From NCBI GenBank assembly GCA_000320545.1, contig ADNK01001083.1, positions 1 to 52,500 on the forward strand: a stretch of DNA of 52,500 bases, in the 5' to 3' direction. This stretch comes from Bigelowiella natans CCMP2755 (Eukaryota; Cercozoa; Chlorarachniophyceae). A program made the translations under genes and the position numbers. The notes beneath the pieces were generated by a model. It had not been told where the DNA came from and searched no databases. It worked only from the letters and a program-made list of their open reading frames with translations. This document shows positions 1 through 12,243 of the stretch, one piece after another; the stretch's first letter is position 1, and each line of letters starts with the position of its first letter.

Positions 1-52
1 AAATTTTTTTTTTTAAAAAAACCCTTTTTGGTTTTCCCCCCCTGGGGGGGGG
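1..52. repeat. run of consecutive homopolymers
   Basis: The first bases are successive A, T, A, C, T, G, T, C and G runs with almost no other sequence. It may be the edge of an intron or an assembly artefact. No function is assigned. Confidence 0.5.
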
Positions 53-59
53 AATACAC

Positions 60-296
60 CTCCTTGCTTGGAGTTCCAGAATCGTCCTTCTTCTCCATGC
101 TATTAGAGGCGAGGAGATGAGCTTCCATAGTATCTTCTGATTTCCACCGTCCTATAGCCTGACTATTCCTGCAGTATTATTATTATTATTGTTATTAGTA
201 TTTTATCAGACAATGTGAGAAGGAGGAGGATGAGGAGGATACAGTGCCAACAAATGGTAATCGTAGTTACTATCTATATTCCCTCCCCCCCCTCCC

Positions 297-341
<45 letters not shown>

Positions 342-534
342 TCACCAACGCTCTGGTGGAACGAATACATGTTTAAGTAGCATACCCTATCGAAAATATC
401 CCTCTCGCTTGCCCATTCTGCTCGGATAGATAACGACGGTATTCTGCACGCTGCTGTTGGCGCTGCTCTACCAGTGTCAGGTTTTGAGGGCTGCTCGATG
501 AGGGAGGGGTAGCAGCACCCATCGAGTCGTCCAT
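60..534 (-). CDS. unknown small protein, 5' part only (runs off window start)
   Basis: I do not recognise this gene. Exon 1 is 386-534 and begins with an ATG; exon 2 is 60-168. The intron has a GT donor (GGTATGC) and a CTGCAG acceptor, and phase is kept (2+1). Together the exons encode 86 codons, then a second GT donor follows at 59, so the gene continues to the left of the window. The start reads MDDSMGAATPP and is followed by a Ser/Pro run and a Gln/Arg-rich helix (VEQRQQQRAEYRRYL). No signal peptide or membrane segment is visible. It looks like a soluble low-complexity protein. The CT-repeat of the intervening intron lies close to the acceptor side and may serve as its pyrimidine tract on the other strand. 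Confidence 0.55.
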
Positions 535-920
535 TTCGGGGTTCAACGAATATCTTTTACAACAGCACAGATAACGCCAAAGACATTAATCGATATACGC
601 TACTGAATATTACTAATGAGGAGGGGGGGGGGCAAGGAAGGCGACGTTTCAAGTGTATCTATACCAAAGATTGTACGCTTTTGTCTCAAATCTCGGTACT
701 AATTCTGGCTGAGGTTGGATTCCCTCAAGGGTAACTACCTACCTACCTACCTTCTCGACGCATCAGCCAACTGTTGTATCTTAGCGATCTGGGCCTCGCA
801 TGCCACCAATATTCTCTGTTACGAGCAGCAGGTAAGAAGGAGACCAAGGTGTTTTATGATCAAAGACGAATTCGATACGATGATTTTGACCACGGACGCA
901 TAGCTTTTACTACATATGTG

Positions 921-965
<45 letters not shown>

Positions 966-1895
966 ATATAAAAAACACACGTAGTAGATTTCACTCGCTT
1001 TATATGTAGGGCAATGTTTTCAAGAACACCCCCCCTCCCCCCCCACCTAATTACTTTCTTATACTTCCTAAATTACTTACCACGGAGCGATAAGCGAAAG
1101 CCGCCGTCAATATCCAACAAAACTGAGATTGAGTGTGATTTGGTTGGGGGGGGGTTGATAGATTTACTTTACGGCACTGACCAGCTCATGTAATCGTTGA
1201 AGTATAAAGATAATAATGAATGCTACAAATTATTAAATTCACTACTACATAATAAAACATTAGAGGAGACGTCGCTTCAAGCTGCTGTGTAACATCTCAT
1301 CTCATTACTAACGATTGCTATGTTGTCGCCAACTACTAAATCCACTACCAAGAGGGGTAAGTATACGGTTATCACCCTCGCGACAGGGAACCTAACAAGG
1401 AGCATTTAGAGCATGTATACTACTCAACCACATCGCCTCCAAAAATGCAGCAAAGAAACAGAATGCGACAACATAGAAAACAGAATTCTGATTCTTAGTG
1501 TATAGAAGGGAGGGGGGATAATGATGTTCATTCCTCGTTACGTGTATGAATCTGTGCGCTAATACCAAAACGCGCAACTATGTGTGTGTGTGTGTGTGTG
1601 TTTACAAAACACTACCGATAAGGTATGAAGCACCAATTCGTTTCTTCTGAATGCTCGCTCTGGTGATAAATAACACGCACACACACCCAAGCAAACATAC
1701 TTAATCCCAACGATCACGCACAGTAATTATCACTAACACACGAGGCAAGCCAAGATGGAACTTGATAAAATAAAAACTGTGAGAATACAGCGACATCTTC
1801 ATAAATTGGGGCCAATATTATTTCAAACACAACTGCCCCCGTCACTGCTCGCACTACATCTGCTACTACTGCTGCTGCTGCTGCTACTACTATAG
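535..1895. other. no confident gene; isolated exon-like ORFs and microsatellites
   Basis: Plus-strand codons around 766-917 read well (YLSDLGLACHQYSLLRAAG) between an AG and a GT-TA repeat, and an ATG exon with a GTAAGT donor lies at 1320-1356 (MLSPTTKSTTKR). I could not join either to a gene with consistent phase. A TA repeat (920-966) and a TG repeat (about 1581-1601) are present. Confidence 0.4.
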
Positions 1896-2003
1896 ACTCC
1901 GGCCAACGCAGCCATGAGATCAAGCAAGCTACCAGAGGATACCTAACATTGCGGGTAAGTAACACCTTTTACGCACTTTAATGTGTGAGCGCGCGCGCGC
2001 GCG

Positions 2004-2049
<46 letters not shown>

Positions 2050-2638
2050 CAGATAGAGAGGGATGATCACATCATATCAAATCACACCACACCATATCAT
2101 GTTTCTACTACCCAATGGCAAGGAGGCTGAATGCTATCGGATGCCAATACTTGACAGAATTCTTCGGTTTTCCTTGGCTGGTTTTATGCGCCCCAAGGAG
2201 CATTTGCAGCACGCTATATGCTATGCAGGCCCTAACAACAACAACAACAACATCCATTCGTAAGGAAAGATAAAGGAAAACCAACCCAACTCTCCTTCCT
2301 TGCTATCGGATTCTGTTTGACTTTCTTCTTTTTCCACTACTTTTGCTGTTCTTCTTCTTCTTCTTCTTCTTCTTCTTCTTCCTTCTGCTTATTACGTCAT
2401 TATGAATTCGGAGTTCGCTGCGACGATCCCCCACACGGTGAAAGGCCGACAATCAGAAGGAATAGAACTGAGGTGATTCATTCAAGGAGCAATGAAAAGG
2501 TGACGGGGAGAGAGAGAGAATGGGAAATGGGCATGATGCATAATAACAAGTATGTGCTGCTGTCAGTACGGAGGAAAGGCGACAAGGACAACGACGAGTT
2601 TCTCGAACGATCGGCGATATGCGCCACTTCCAAATTAA
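1896..2638 (+). CDS. tentative 3' exons of an unknown basic Ser/Thr-rich protein
   Basis: Four exons (1896-1954, 2229-2259, 2414-2472, 2567-2638) join with consistent phase and end at a TAA. They read SGQRSHEIKQATRGYLTLR, a poly-Thr stretch from an ACA repeat, CDDPPHGERPTIRRNRTE and YGGKATRTTTSFSNDRRY. Donors are GTAAGT, GTAAGG and GTGATT. The upstream exons are not identified; the ATG exon at 1320-1356 is a candidate. No domain is recognised. Another frame through 2567-2770 is also open, so the last exon in particular is uncertain. Confidence 0.3.
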
Positions 2639-3161
2639 TTTTGATTATAATGAGAATTACCATTACTACTTCAAATGGTACTATTTTTGTTACATTATTG
2701 GAGGTGGTGATATATATGATATACCTGCTGCTGGCGACGAAAAAACAGCCTTGCATTATATCACACTGCATGCCATAGGTTGTGAACGTAAGTAGTGAAC
2801 AATACAACAACAACAAATGCAAGCATTATCTAATCATGGGAATGGGTGATGCAAAATTTGTTTGGATATGTGTGTGGTGGTGATGGTGCTGCTACCACGG
2901 AGAGCATGCATATCAACAAACGAGACCGGGACCTATCAAAGTGAGAAAGTCGTTATTTACCTACTGAAATACCCCACTGCATGCACTCTGAGCGTAGATT
3001 CGGTGAGACTTAATCATGCATTTGCTACTACTAAACATATCTTATTTTGGGTGACATTCGAGGTGAATTTCAGCCTTTTGTACCGTACCCACGAAAGGGA
3101 TAATTTTCGTAGCACATCCATTTCAACAACAGGTTTTTACACAAAATAAGAGGCGAGTCAT

Positions 3162-3197
<36 letters not shown>

Positions 3198-4636
3198 ACG
3201 TACATACACACACATAGACGATAACACAATTTTCCGCAGCAAATATGCGGAATGCTTCGTTAAGAATCGTCGGAAATAAGGTAGAAATCGACTATGTTGC
3301 GTGTGAGTCGAGTGTGAGTGTAAGTTGAGAGATGGGTGCGGCTGGCTGACCGGAATTTCTTAAATAATATTGATGTGGCTAGAACGACTAGACCCCCAAA
3401 CACCTAAGTATGCGGCTTTTTAGTCTCTAAGATTGATGTTTCAAGGACATTCATTCGTTCTGTAATATGATCCATCGATGAATTGCAACGTGTTCATAAA
3501 AAAACAGAGACGAAGAAGCTTTCGCCCGTACCCCGGATATTTTCATCCGTTAATCAATGAACGATGAGGAAATTTTTCACTGATGACCCTAATCCCCCCT
3601 CACCGAGAACCCCCCCATGACGGAGGAGACGATCCGGGCAGCGAGGAAGATTTCCCCGTTCACCATTTTTCGGATGTGGGCCCTTTGTCTTGAATCAAGG
3701 GCAAAGTTATTCTACGACAATGAAATATGGATTTTTCCTTGAGACTGCGCGTGTGGGAGATGTGAGTGGGATTACACTTATTATTCTGTGCGATAATTTT
3801 CGACTCTTCAGTAGAATCCGCTAGATTTTACACCGAACGACACAAATAGAGTGCTATGCTCTTTTTTCTCATGAAAACCGTTGTCCAAAGCTTGCCTTTG
3901 TGAAATGTGTTTCCTTTCTTTCTTCTACTTTTCTGGAATTTTCCTTCCAAACGGCGTTGAGACAACAAGATTAAAATCCCAATTCTGCCGACGACATGCA
4001 TAAAGTGTGCACAAATGGAAGAAATACGGACTCCAAGAGAAGCCATTCGGTTGCGTTCTCTCTGCATCGCACCACCACAGATTCTTCTCGTGCTGGTATC
4101 TGCCGCCAAATTTGAAATGTAGTTCTTTTTATAGGAAGCGACATTCCCTTCGTTGGTTTTCCTCAGTACAAAGTGGGCAGGTGTAGCCATCTAAGTAATT
4201 ATTCTGATTGAGTATTATCGACTTTTTGGATCATCTGTATCAGTCTTCATTACAAAAATGGTCGTAACTTAGTACATTTGTATTTTAAAATAAGAGACAT
4301 AATTATCTTAGACGTAGAATTCATTGAAAAGGATTCCCGCATTTGCAAAAGACCATTGCTAGAATCTCAAATTCGGAATTTTTAACGCTCGCTTTTCATA
4401 CTTTGCGACTATAAATAATTATGAATCATGCTTAGAAATCGCGTGAAAAATCTCCGATCTTTCTTTCTCCTAAGCCTTAAAATTTGTCTCATAAATCAGG
4501 CTTCCGAAAGAGGTTGCCCACCCCCTTCAACCCCCCTCTGGCATCGATTTATAGTGAGATTGATCTACCTGCTTAGTCACCAACAATGGATATCAGTCAC
4601 ATCTACACCAGGATTGAGGAGAAAAGGAGGATAAGA
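2639..4636. other. no confident gene
   Basis: This stretch is AT-rich with short ORFs on both strands. Plus-strand 2862-3149 and minus-strand 3828-4190 (120 codons from an ATG) are the longest. Neither has flanking splice sites or a recognisable domain. A CA repeat lies at about 3165-3194. The right end should contain the promoter of the SOUL gene; I see no clear TATA box. Confidence 0.4.
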
Positions 4637-6019
4637 ATGTCAACGCTTACGTTCGCGGGGGTTGCGGTACGAAACGCGAACTTTCTGCACCGGTTCTGAA
4701 ACAAAGCCTCATCCAATGTATTTGTCCACACCCGCTTTCAGGCAATTTTACTGGTTTTATTCATTACTTCAAAGGGTGAGTAAGCGTACGAAACAGCTTT
4801 TGCGCAATATGTTAAGAAAGATTCTATCAGGTTCGTTCGTCGCTACAAGAGACATCGCAATGAGGGGACCACAGAATCAAAGGGCCAACCAATTTTCTGC
4901 AAAATGTTCACTACCGCGCAGGGTGCAGTTTTCGAGGGTATGTAGTGAATTCTACACGAATTGGATGTATCTAAGCTCTCTTTGAGGGGGGGGGGAGGGG
5001 GGGTTAGGAGGGGGTTATTTAGAATTCTTGGCACAACGAGCACTAATTTGGTTTTATAAACATTATGGCTGTTATTGTAATAATAGACGGCGGCACGAGT
5101 TACTGAAACATCAAGGGAACCATGGCAGCGCATTGCCGACAAGCTAATTGACAGTAATTCTGATCTCCCCATCCATCTAATAAAAACGTAAAGTGCTGCT
5201 TTACTGAAGAAACATAATATTAGTCGACGCAACGAACGACGAAAGGATTGCAGCGGTAAAAACATTCATCAAGGGAGGAGGCAACAACAGCTTTCATTCA
5301 TCCCCTCTTCCCCATTCCTCCGCAACACTGGTTTCTGAAGATAGGACGTACATTACCAATTCTGAATACGTCATCATGTTTTGAATGTTCGCTAAAATGA
5401 CTTGTAACTAAAGGTGCGGAACTTGTTAGAAAGAAGGGAGGACGTGCAGAAGGATCTTACGGATGCTGCACAGGCTATTGTAAGGGTACTGCATCGTCAT
5501 CAAAACAGACATGTAAACTGTGAGATTGATACTGTTATTACTCATTGATATTAATGTGTTCTCCTCCTCCTCCTCCTCCTCCTCCTCCTCCTCCTCCCGC
5601 CATAGGATCGCAATGTAGAAACTGCTAAGGATATCCTTTATCCAACGGGCACAGAGGCTCGTAAGCAAATTGGTAAGTAATAGTCATAGTAGTATTAGTA
5701 TTAGTAATAGTATTCTAAGATAGAGAAAACGCTCGATTACTACCTGGTGCTTCTTTTCCCTCTCCAGCGTGTATCTTTGAAATTGTTAAGCTTAAATAGT
5801 ATAATATCGAGTATTTTCCACATGAAACTACTGCCTAGAGAGGGAATATTTTGTCCATTCATTATTCGACGTAAGTGATTTCTCTTGCATTTCTTAAAGG
5901 CCGATAACACGCATCATTATCTGGTTGAAAATAATTTTAACAGATGGTTTCGAAGTCGTTCTACGACAGCTCCAAGAGGACATAGTGCCAGAATTGAACC
6001 AGTACAGCCGCACGCAAGG

Positions 6020-6060
<41 letters not shown>

Positions 6061-6325
6061 ACATTTGTAAGAGCTGTTAGCTGCCTGAATCTCGTAAATT
6101 GAACGGAGGGAGAGCACACATTAGTCTAAAAAACACCCTTCGAATTGAGAGGAATGCTGCCATAATAGATAGGCAGCAGTCACAACAGTTGAAAGTGGGG
6201 TAGTATACGTAGTTGTTTATGTTCTTCTTCTTCTATACTCAGGCAACGCAACTCTTGCCTCTCTCCGCAGCACTTTGTCGAATCCCCAAGCAATTGCGAA
6301 AAGCCTTCAGACAACGCCGAACGTA

Positions 6326-6371
<46 letters not shown>

Positions 6372-6555
6372 TGCATGCATTAGATGTGCATGTAGATGCA
6401 TAGATGATATTTGCTCGGCTGAATGTAAAAAGTGGACCAAGCAACTAGCATGTTTTCCCCTTGTTTCGCGTAGCCAATGAGCGCGCAATTTGGGCTTGTT
6501 ACCAACACACATGAGTATCGGTTTTTTGGTTGTATTCTCATTTGCATGTGCGCGC

Positions 6556-6595
<40 letters not shown>

Positions 6596-7563
6596 GTGTG
6601 TCTACATAATAGGTGAATGCGACAGAAATCGTCAGCGAATTGAGAGCAGAGTTTACCGAGCTACAAAAGCACCCTGAGGAGATCCAGAAGGTGACTGACG
6701 ATGAGAAAGACACGTTTAATACGATAACTATGCCATGTAGCAGCAGCGTTTGAGATCTTCTTCCAACCAGCCGTTTGTTCAGATGATTTATGCACGACTA
6801 TACATCCACCAGCACCATTTTTTTGGTGTTTTTGCACGTCTTTTTTCCGAAGCAAAGTGGCGTCTCTCTGACTGGCGATTACTGATGAAAATTCCATAAT
6901 TAATCAGAGGTTGATGTCCTACGTCGAGGAGTCCAAGAACGTGTTTCGGAGGACCCCCGTAGGATTGGAAATGCCAAGCTACAAGGTAGGTTAGAGAATA
7001 ATGAGGGGGTAAACAAACATCATGTGCCTAAAATACGCAGGTGCGCGCAGAGTTGTGTCTTTGTCGTTGGCATCAACCTTCATGCTGTATGATACGTGCG
7101 CAGGTGATATCTACTGCGAAGGACTACGAAGTTAGAGAATGTACGTTACAGAAGCCATGCCATTCATCATATGTTATATTTCTCACTGATCATTTCATGG
7201 GGCGAGGGGGGGTGGTCGTGGGAAGTGTGTGGAATCTAAACACAGAACACAGGGGCATGTATTTACAAAAAACGACGCTCATTCGATGATAACAATGACG
7301 ATGATAACGAGGATGATAATGATGGTGACAATGATGATTCTTAGATGAGCCGTACAGCATCATCGCAACGCCTACCCGGAAACAAGCTGTTTCTCCAAAT
7401 AACCCTGCTGCTACGGTGAGAGAATCGTACCGATTATTCATCGCAGAACAAACAAAAAGCAACCACCCAGCTACGGATGATCAGTAGGCAGATAGATATA
7501 TCACTGCACTCCTCCATCCTTCAACCTCCTTCTTACGATGATATATTTATATACATATATTTT

Positions 7564-7604
<41 letters not shown>

Positions 7605-8266
7605 ATGGTCCATCACGTGATCAGACAACTGCAAATGCGAAGGCGTTCAATACGCTTGCCAGTTATCTATTCGGGAAGAATGAGGGCAATAAGGTTAGAT
7701 ATCGAGCCGTTCATCGTCATCGTCAATCTTTATCCAAGAGGGAGAGGGGGGGGGGGGGAGGGAAGCGCGACAGAAACGACTACAGGGAACAACAGCGGCG
7801 CACTTTTAACCGCCAAATATTATCATCACTATTATTGTTGTATTTGAAAGAATGTCCTCCTCTTCCCCCTCCTCCTCCTCCTTTTGTTTGTCTTTTTCTT
7901 TAATATAGGCCATGGCGATGACGGCCCCCGTCGAAATGATCGGTATCCTTCAATGAACATCTGCATATATATATATATATATATATATATAGATACAATA
8001 CACACACATGTATATATATATATATATATATACACTACTTGTAGCCATGAGATTGATGTAACGCATGATGGCATACGGCTATTCGATATTCGTATTGTGA
8101 GAGATACATTAGAAGTAGGCCACAAATTCACTCACTGCGATGCGAAGGGGGGGGGAGGGAGGGTTTCACTCTACCCTTACTCGCGGTTACATTGAGTTCT
8201 TCTGCTCCGATTAAATCATTGCATCTTCCTACGCAGTGTTCTTGCCAGCCATTGACATTCGTATAC

Positions 8267-8302
<36 letters not shown>

Positions 8303-8818
8303 CGATACAATCCATATTCCACAGCTGATGGACAAGGCAGTAAAACCATGGCGTTTATCCTCCCTAACGAAGTCTCAGAATCCGCGCCATCACCGGTAGC
8401 AAACTAGCAGAATCAAGATGAGAAAAAGACAGCAGCATGTTAATACATATTAAAGAAGAGAGCAGATCTCGGCGCACTTGTCCTATAAAATACAGAGCTT
8501 TTTGTTCCCTTTGCTAACTGCCACTCTAACAGAAACGTATAGCAAAGATCACCATCACCACCACCACCACCACCACCACCATCATTGAACATTCCCCACC
8601 ATACCTGGACACAACAAACCTCATGCGGATAATAATATTCAGTCCAAAGGCGACGAGATCTCCATTCAGCGACTGCCCGCACAAACGGTGGCTGTGCTCG
8701 AGTTCCCCGGATTCGCAACCGAGAAGGAGATCAAGGCCCAAAAGGAAAAACTGCTTTCTTCCCTGCAAACGGACGGGCGATTTACGCCGATTGATGATAC
8801 AGGTGAGTAGTAGTAGTC

Positions 8819-8851
<33 letters not shown>

Positions 8852-9158
8852 AGAATAGTAATAGTAGTTTGAGGAGGAGGAGGAGGAAGAGGAGGAGGGA
8901 GATTTCTTCCTGCAGATTGGCGGACATTGTCGTTGTTGTTGTCGTTGTCGTTGTCGTTATCGTTTGTTGTGGTGGTGAATGGTTCGTGGTATGCTCACGG
9001 ATTACATGCACAACAACTACCGCACAGATTCATTCCGAGTTCTCCAGTGGAATCCTCCGTACACGCTGCCCTGGCTGCGAAGAAATGAGATTTGTATCAA
9101 AGTCAAGGAAGTGGAGTCTGCTGCTGGAAGTAACGTAGTTCTAGATGCTGTGGAATGA
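4637..9158 (+). CDS. plastid-targeted SOUL heme-binding protein
   Basis: The spliced product is 417 aa. SOUL/HBP proteins bind heme or other tetrapyrroles; plastid members are linked to thylakoids and plastoglobules. Residues 1-20 form a signal peptide (hydrophobic AAILLVLFIT), followed by an Arg/Ser/Gln-rich transit-like stretch to about residue 57. Residues 60-220 are mostly charged helix (WQRIADKLID, ELRAEFTELQKHPEEIQK). The SOUL domain fills about 220-403: RRTPVGLEMPSYK, YEVREYEPYSIIATPT, LFGKNEGNKAMAMTAPVEM, KTMAFILPNEV, AVLEFPGFAT, PYTLPWLRRNEICIKV. Exons: 4637-4666, 4742-4775, 4831-4937, 5087-5153, 5224-5255, 5414-5479, 5606-5672, 5944-6013, 6271-6322, 6613-6690, 6908-6985, 7104-7140, 7345-7415, 7625-7693, 7909-7942, 8325-8395, 8643-8802, 9028-9158. 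Every junction keeps phase. Exon 8 needs a GC donor at 6014. The N-terminal exons are less certain than the domain. Confidence 0.9.
5562..8965. repeat. microsatellites in the introns of the SOUL gene
   Basis: Nearly every larger intron carries one: CTC (5562-5597, next to an acceptor), TAC (6019-6059, directly at the donor), CA (6327-6368, directly after a donor), TG (6556-6594, before an acceptor), TA (7566-7603, 7967-7991, 8011-8031), GT (8271-8299, before an acceptor), CAC (8548-8582), TAG (8806-8850, directly after a donor) and TGT/CGT (8930-8965). Open frames that cross them (poly-IY, poly-HT and similar) are not genes. Confidence 0.9.
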
Positions 9159-11313
9159 ATGAAGGCTGATTAAGCGACTTAAAAAGAAAGAGAACATCAA
9201 CGGTAGGCGAGGGTGATAGGAACCATTTGCCACGATGAGCTAGTCGCGCGCGCGCGTGTGTGTGTGTGTGTGTGCGTCTCTCTTGTGTGTATCGTATTGC
9301 ACGACGCCTGCTCATATCATCATATAATTACATTGTGTACAGCCAATCAAACAATGCGTAAATTTATCAAGCCGTATCCTCGCTTATGTTTGCTGTGTAT
9401 ATACCCACGTACATGACTCTGATGCGATGGTAAACGGCGCTGCGCTGCCTCCTCACGCTTGCCAGCCCTTATTTCGCAAACATCAACCGAATCCAATTAA
9501 CGTGCTGTGCGCCTAGCTGCCAATCATGATAACCTACTAGCCTATCTAGCTAGACGACTAGCTGATCTATAGTTGTGGCAGACTCATATCTGTCGGTGAT
9601 TTGTCTAGATGTTTCGATGTCTAGATGTGCACTGCTAAACTGCTGCGTGCTAGTAGCATGATGATGAACATTACATGCATCAGTGATGTCTAGATGTGCT
9701 GCCCCAAGCTGTATACATGCGCCGTCATTACATGCTAGTGCGCATCACGAATAGTTATGTAGTTATGTATACCTGCGTTTGTGTTGTAATTCATTTGATT
9801 GTTACACGTACGTCTTATTAGCTTGCAGCATGCGAATGGACCATTGTGCTCATTTCTTTTGTGATTTTTTCTACTTGGATATTGTCATATTTCTGCTTCG
9901 AATTCCAGCATCCTTCATTTTCTGCCATCCCACCGGCTGGCTGGTTTTCTCATGAATGTGTACCGATACCTCGCTCTTTCTGTCTCCTAAAGAATGTATA
10001 TTCTTGAGCTCGTTTAAGCATCATTCTGTTGTTCCTAGTGGAGATGTATCTTCGCATCCAGTATCCTTCATTTGGACTCTGCAGAGCGCATACATTTCAA
10101 TGTCACTGACTAAGAGGCCATTCAATATTCGCAAGTGTCAAGTAGAAAGTGCAGCCGTAAATCAAACGCTATTATTTGGAATTATATCCTCCTACTATTA
10201 TCTCTTGAGGTTTTAGCGATTGAAATAAAAATTGGCTCTTATTTCCGTTTTGGTGAAAACGAACAGCATCATTTATACAACATCGCATTGACTCGGGTGC
10301 ATTTACCGTTTGGCGTTTTCGATTCTTCCTCCTTCGTACCCGAAAACGAGCACCAGAATTTATATCCCTTCCGCAACACAATAATGCAGCATGCGTACAT
10401 GTAAGTTAGTGTCGTGCATTTGCTATGCTATCCAACGATATCTTTTAATCGCACAAAAACTGCTTATTTGCACGAAAAATGCTGAACATAGTCGTGAAGT
10501 GGCATAAACGGCACATTGCATTGCATGCGCTAGTATCACCTTTGATAGAACTCTTTCCAAATATGGTTTGATTTCCAAATATGGTTTCCAAGCTTGCATA
10601 CCCGGCCTGATTCCAGCGCTACTCCTTTACAAGGTACAATCAACAATCAGGGATGATGTGTGCTGATGAGGGAATGAGAATGACAAGATCAGCTTCAATG
10701 CTGCATCCTATCTTTACAAAGAGAAGCAACATGAAAGAGGCTTTGTAACAAAAAATCATCATACACTACTTCACTAAGAATTTCCAAAGAAGCAAAACGT
10801 CTATTGGATTCGACAAGGAATTTATCTGAGAATTGATTTATCATTTGCGAAATGAGAAGAAAGAAGCATATCTTTAAAACGGCGAGAATTCTACTGAAAA
10901 TTGCATTTAAATCCAACACAGTAACTAGGTTATATTTTTTGACCGAATCGTGCGAGCTCATAACCTTTCAGGTACCTAACAGTATATATAGTCGTAGATA
11001 TTTATGCGTAGAGCTTATAGGCAAAAGAATTTTGGCTTTGGAGAAAGTCTCATTTTGCTAGTTCTAGATGTAGAAACCTTGCAAAAACATATATTTTCCA
11101 AGCCTATGCTAATCTTAAAAATTATTTGTCGGAGAGTTTAGCATCATGCTTCTATTTGGTGAGATCTATTGCAAAATAGTTGGATCCACCGATGATGCAC
11201 AATGCCTATCTCCGGGAGGCTACAACCCAAGATAGTACAAGAATGCTAGGTATATTGATATTCAAACCAGGGTGCTATTTCAAATCGCACTAATGTGGCA
11301 CCAATACCGTTTA
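9159..11313. other. convergent intergenic spacer, rich in CTAG and TGCATG
   Basis: The spacer lies between the 3' ends of the SOUL gene and the minus-strand gene at 11314. Around 9520-9740 CTAG tetramers are dense, and the 9-mer TCTAGATGT occurs three times. A CG/TG repeat lies at 9245-9272. Open frames at 9956-10404 (two overlapping) and at 10695-10961 on the minus strand have no domain or splice support. A short tandem duplication (TTTCCAAATATGGTTT) sits at 10553-10588. Confidence 0.6.
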
Positions 11314-11522
11314 TCACCTAAAGATTTGTGGAAGGAGCGAAGCGAACTCATACACGCTTGTCCGTGCTTGTCCTCGGCATAAGGAAGAATCCAAACTCAC
11401 AATGGTGGCGCTTTCGATTCCCTGTTTATTTTCTTCAAATGTTCCTGAGCTACCAGGGGACCCTTTCATCTCCGAAAGCTTCATTAAATGCATTCCTTCG
11501 ATAAGGCCGCCCTCATCATTGG

Positions 11523-11558
<36 letters not shown>

Positions 11559-12195
11559 TCGCTAGAATTCGGTAGGCGTTGTTGTTGTTGTTGTTGCTGC
11601 CGCTGTTCTCAAATAGGCCCGAAGACAATAAGGTATCAGCGTTAAACTCAACCGCAGTCCTCTCCTTCCCCGGAGCAGAAGATGATGGTGCTGTGAGGTG
11701 ATCTGTCGATAGGGATGGTACGGTGTCATCTTGATCACGATCGAATTTCTTCTCTTCTTTTTCTTCCACTTTTTCTTGCTCCTCTGCCAAGAACACAGAA
11801 TCTTCGTCGTCGCTATCTGCAATATCCATTCCCTGTAGAGAGAGTATGTAATAGCCGTGCCAATCGTCAGATCAAGTAGTGATATTCACGAAACAAAATT
11901 AAGAACAGAAGATGCTGCTCAGGCGTAGACAATCGTTAGTAAAAATGAATCGTCGCAGCTATGACTCTAGCAAAGGTTGAAAGTATAGCCTTCAGATTCC
12001 TAAACAGTATTTGGCCGCGAGTAGCATATATTCAGGCATGCATTGGGATAATTTCAAACGAAATGGAATAAAGTTTAAATGTTGTAGTTTTTGATGATTG
12101 GATTTACTGCTGCTAGTAATTCTTCCTTTCGGGCTGCCTTCAAATCGCGTTCATAGGCCTACCACAGAATATATATGTGTATGTGTTTTGTGCGT

Positions 12196-12243
<48 letters not shown>

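Noticed and set aside
6180-6713. Open frames coding poly-HT, poly-CV or poly-IY across microsatellites (also at 8128, 9103, 12151, 35896, 47381).
   Set aside because: They exist only because dinucleotide repeats lack stop codons; they lie in introns of spliced genes or in spacers.
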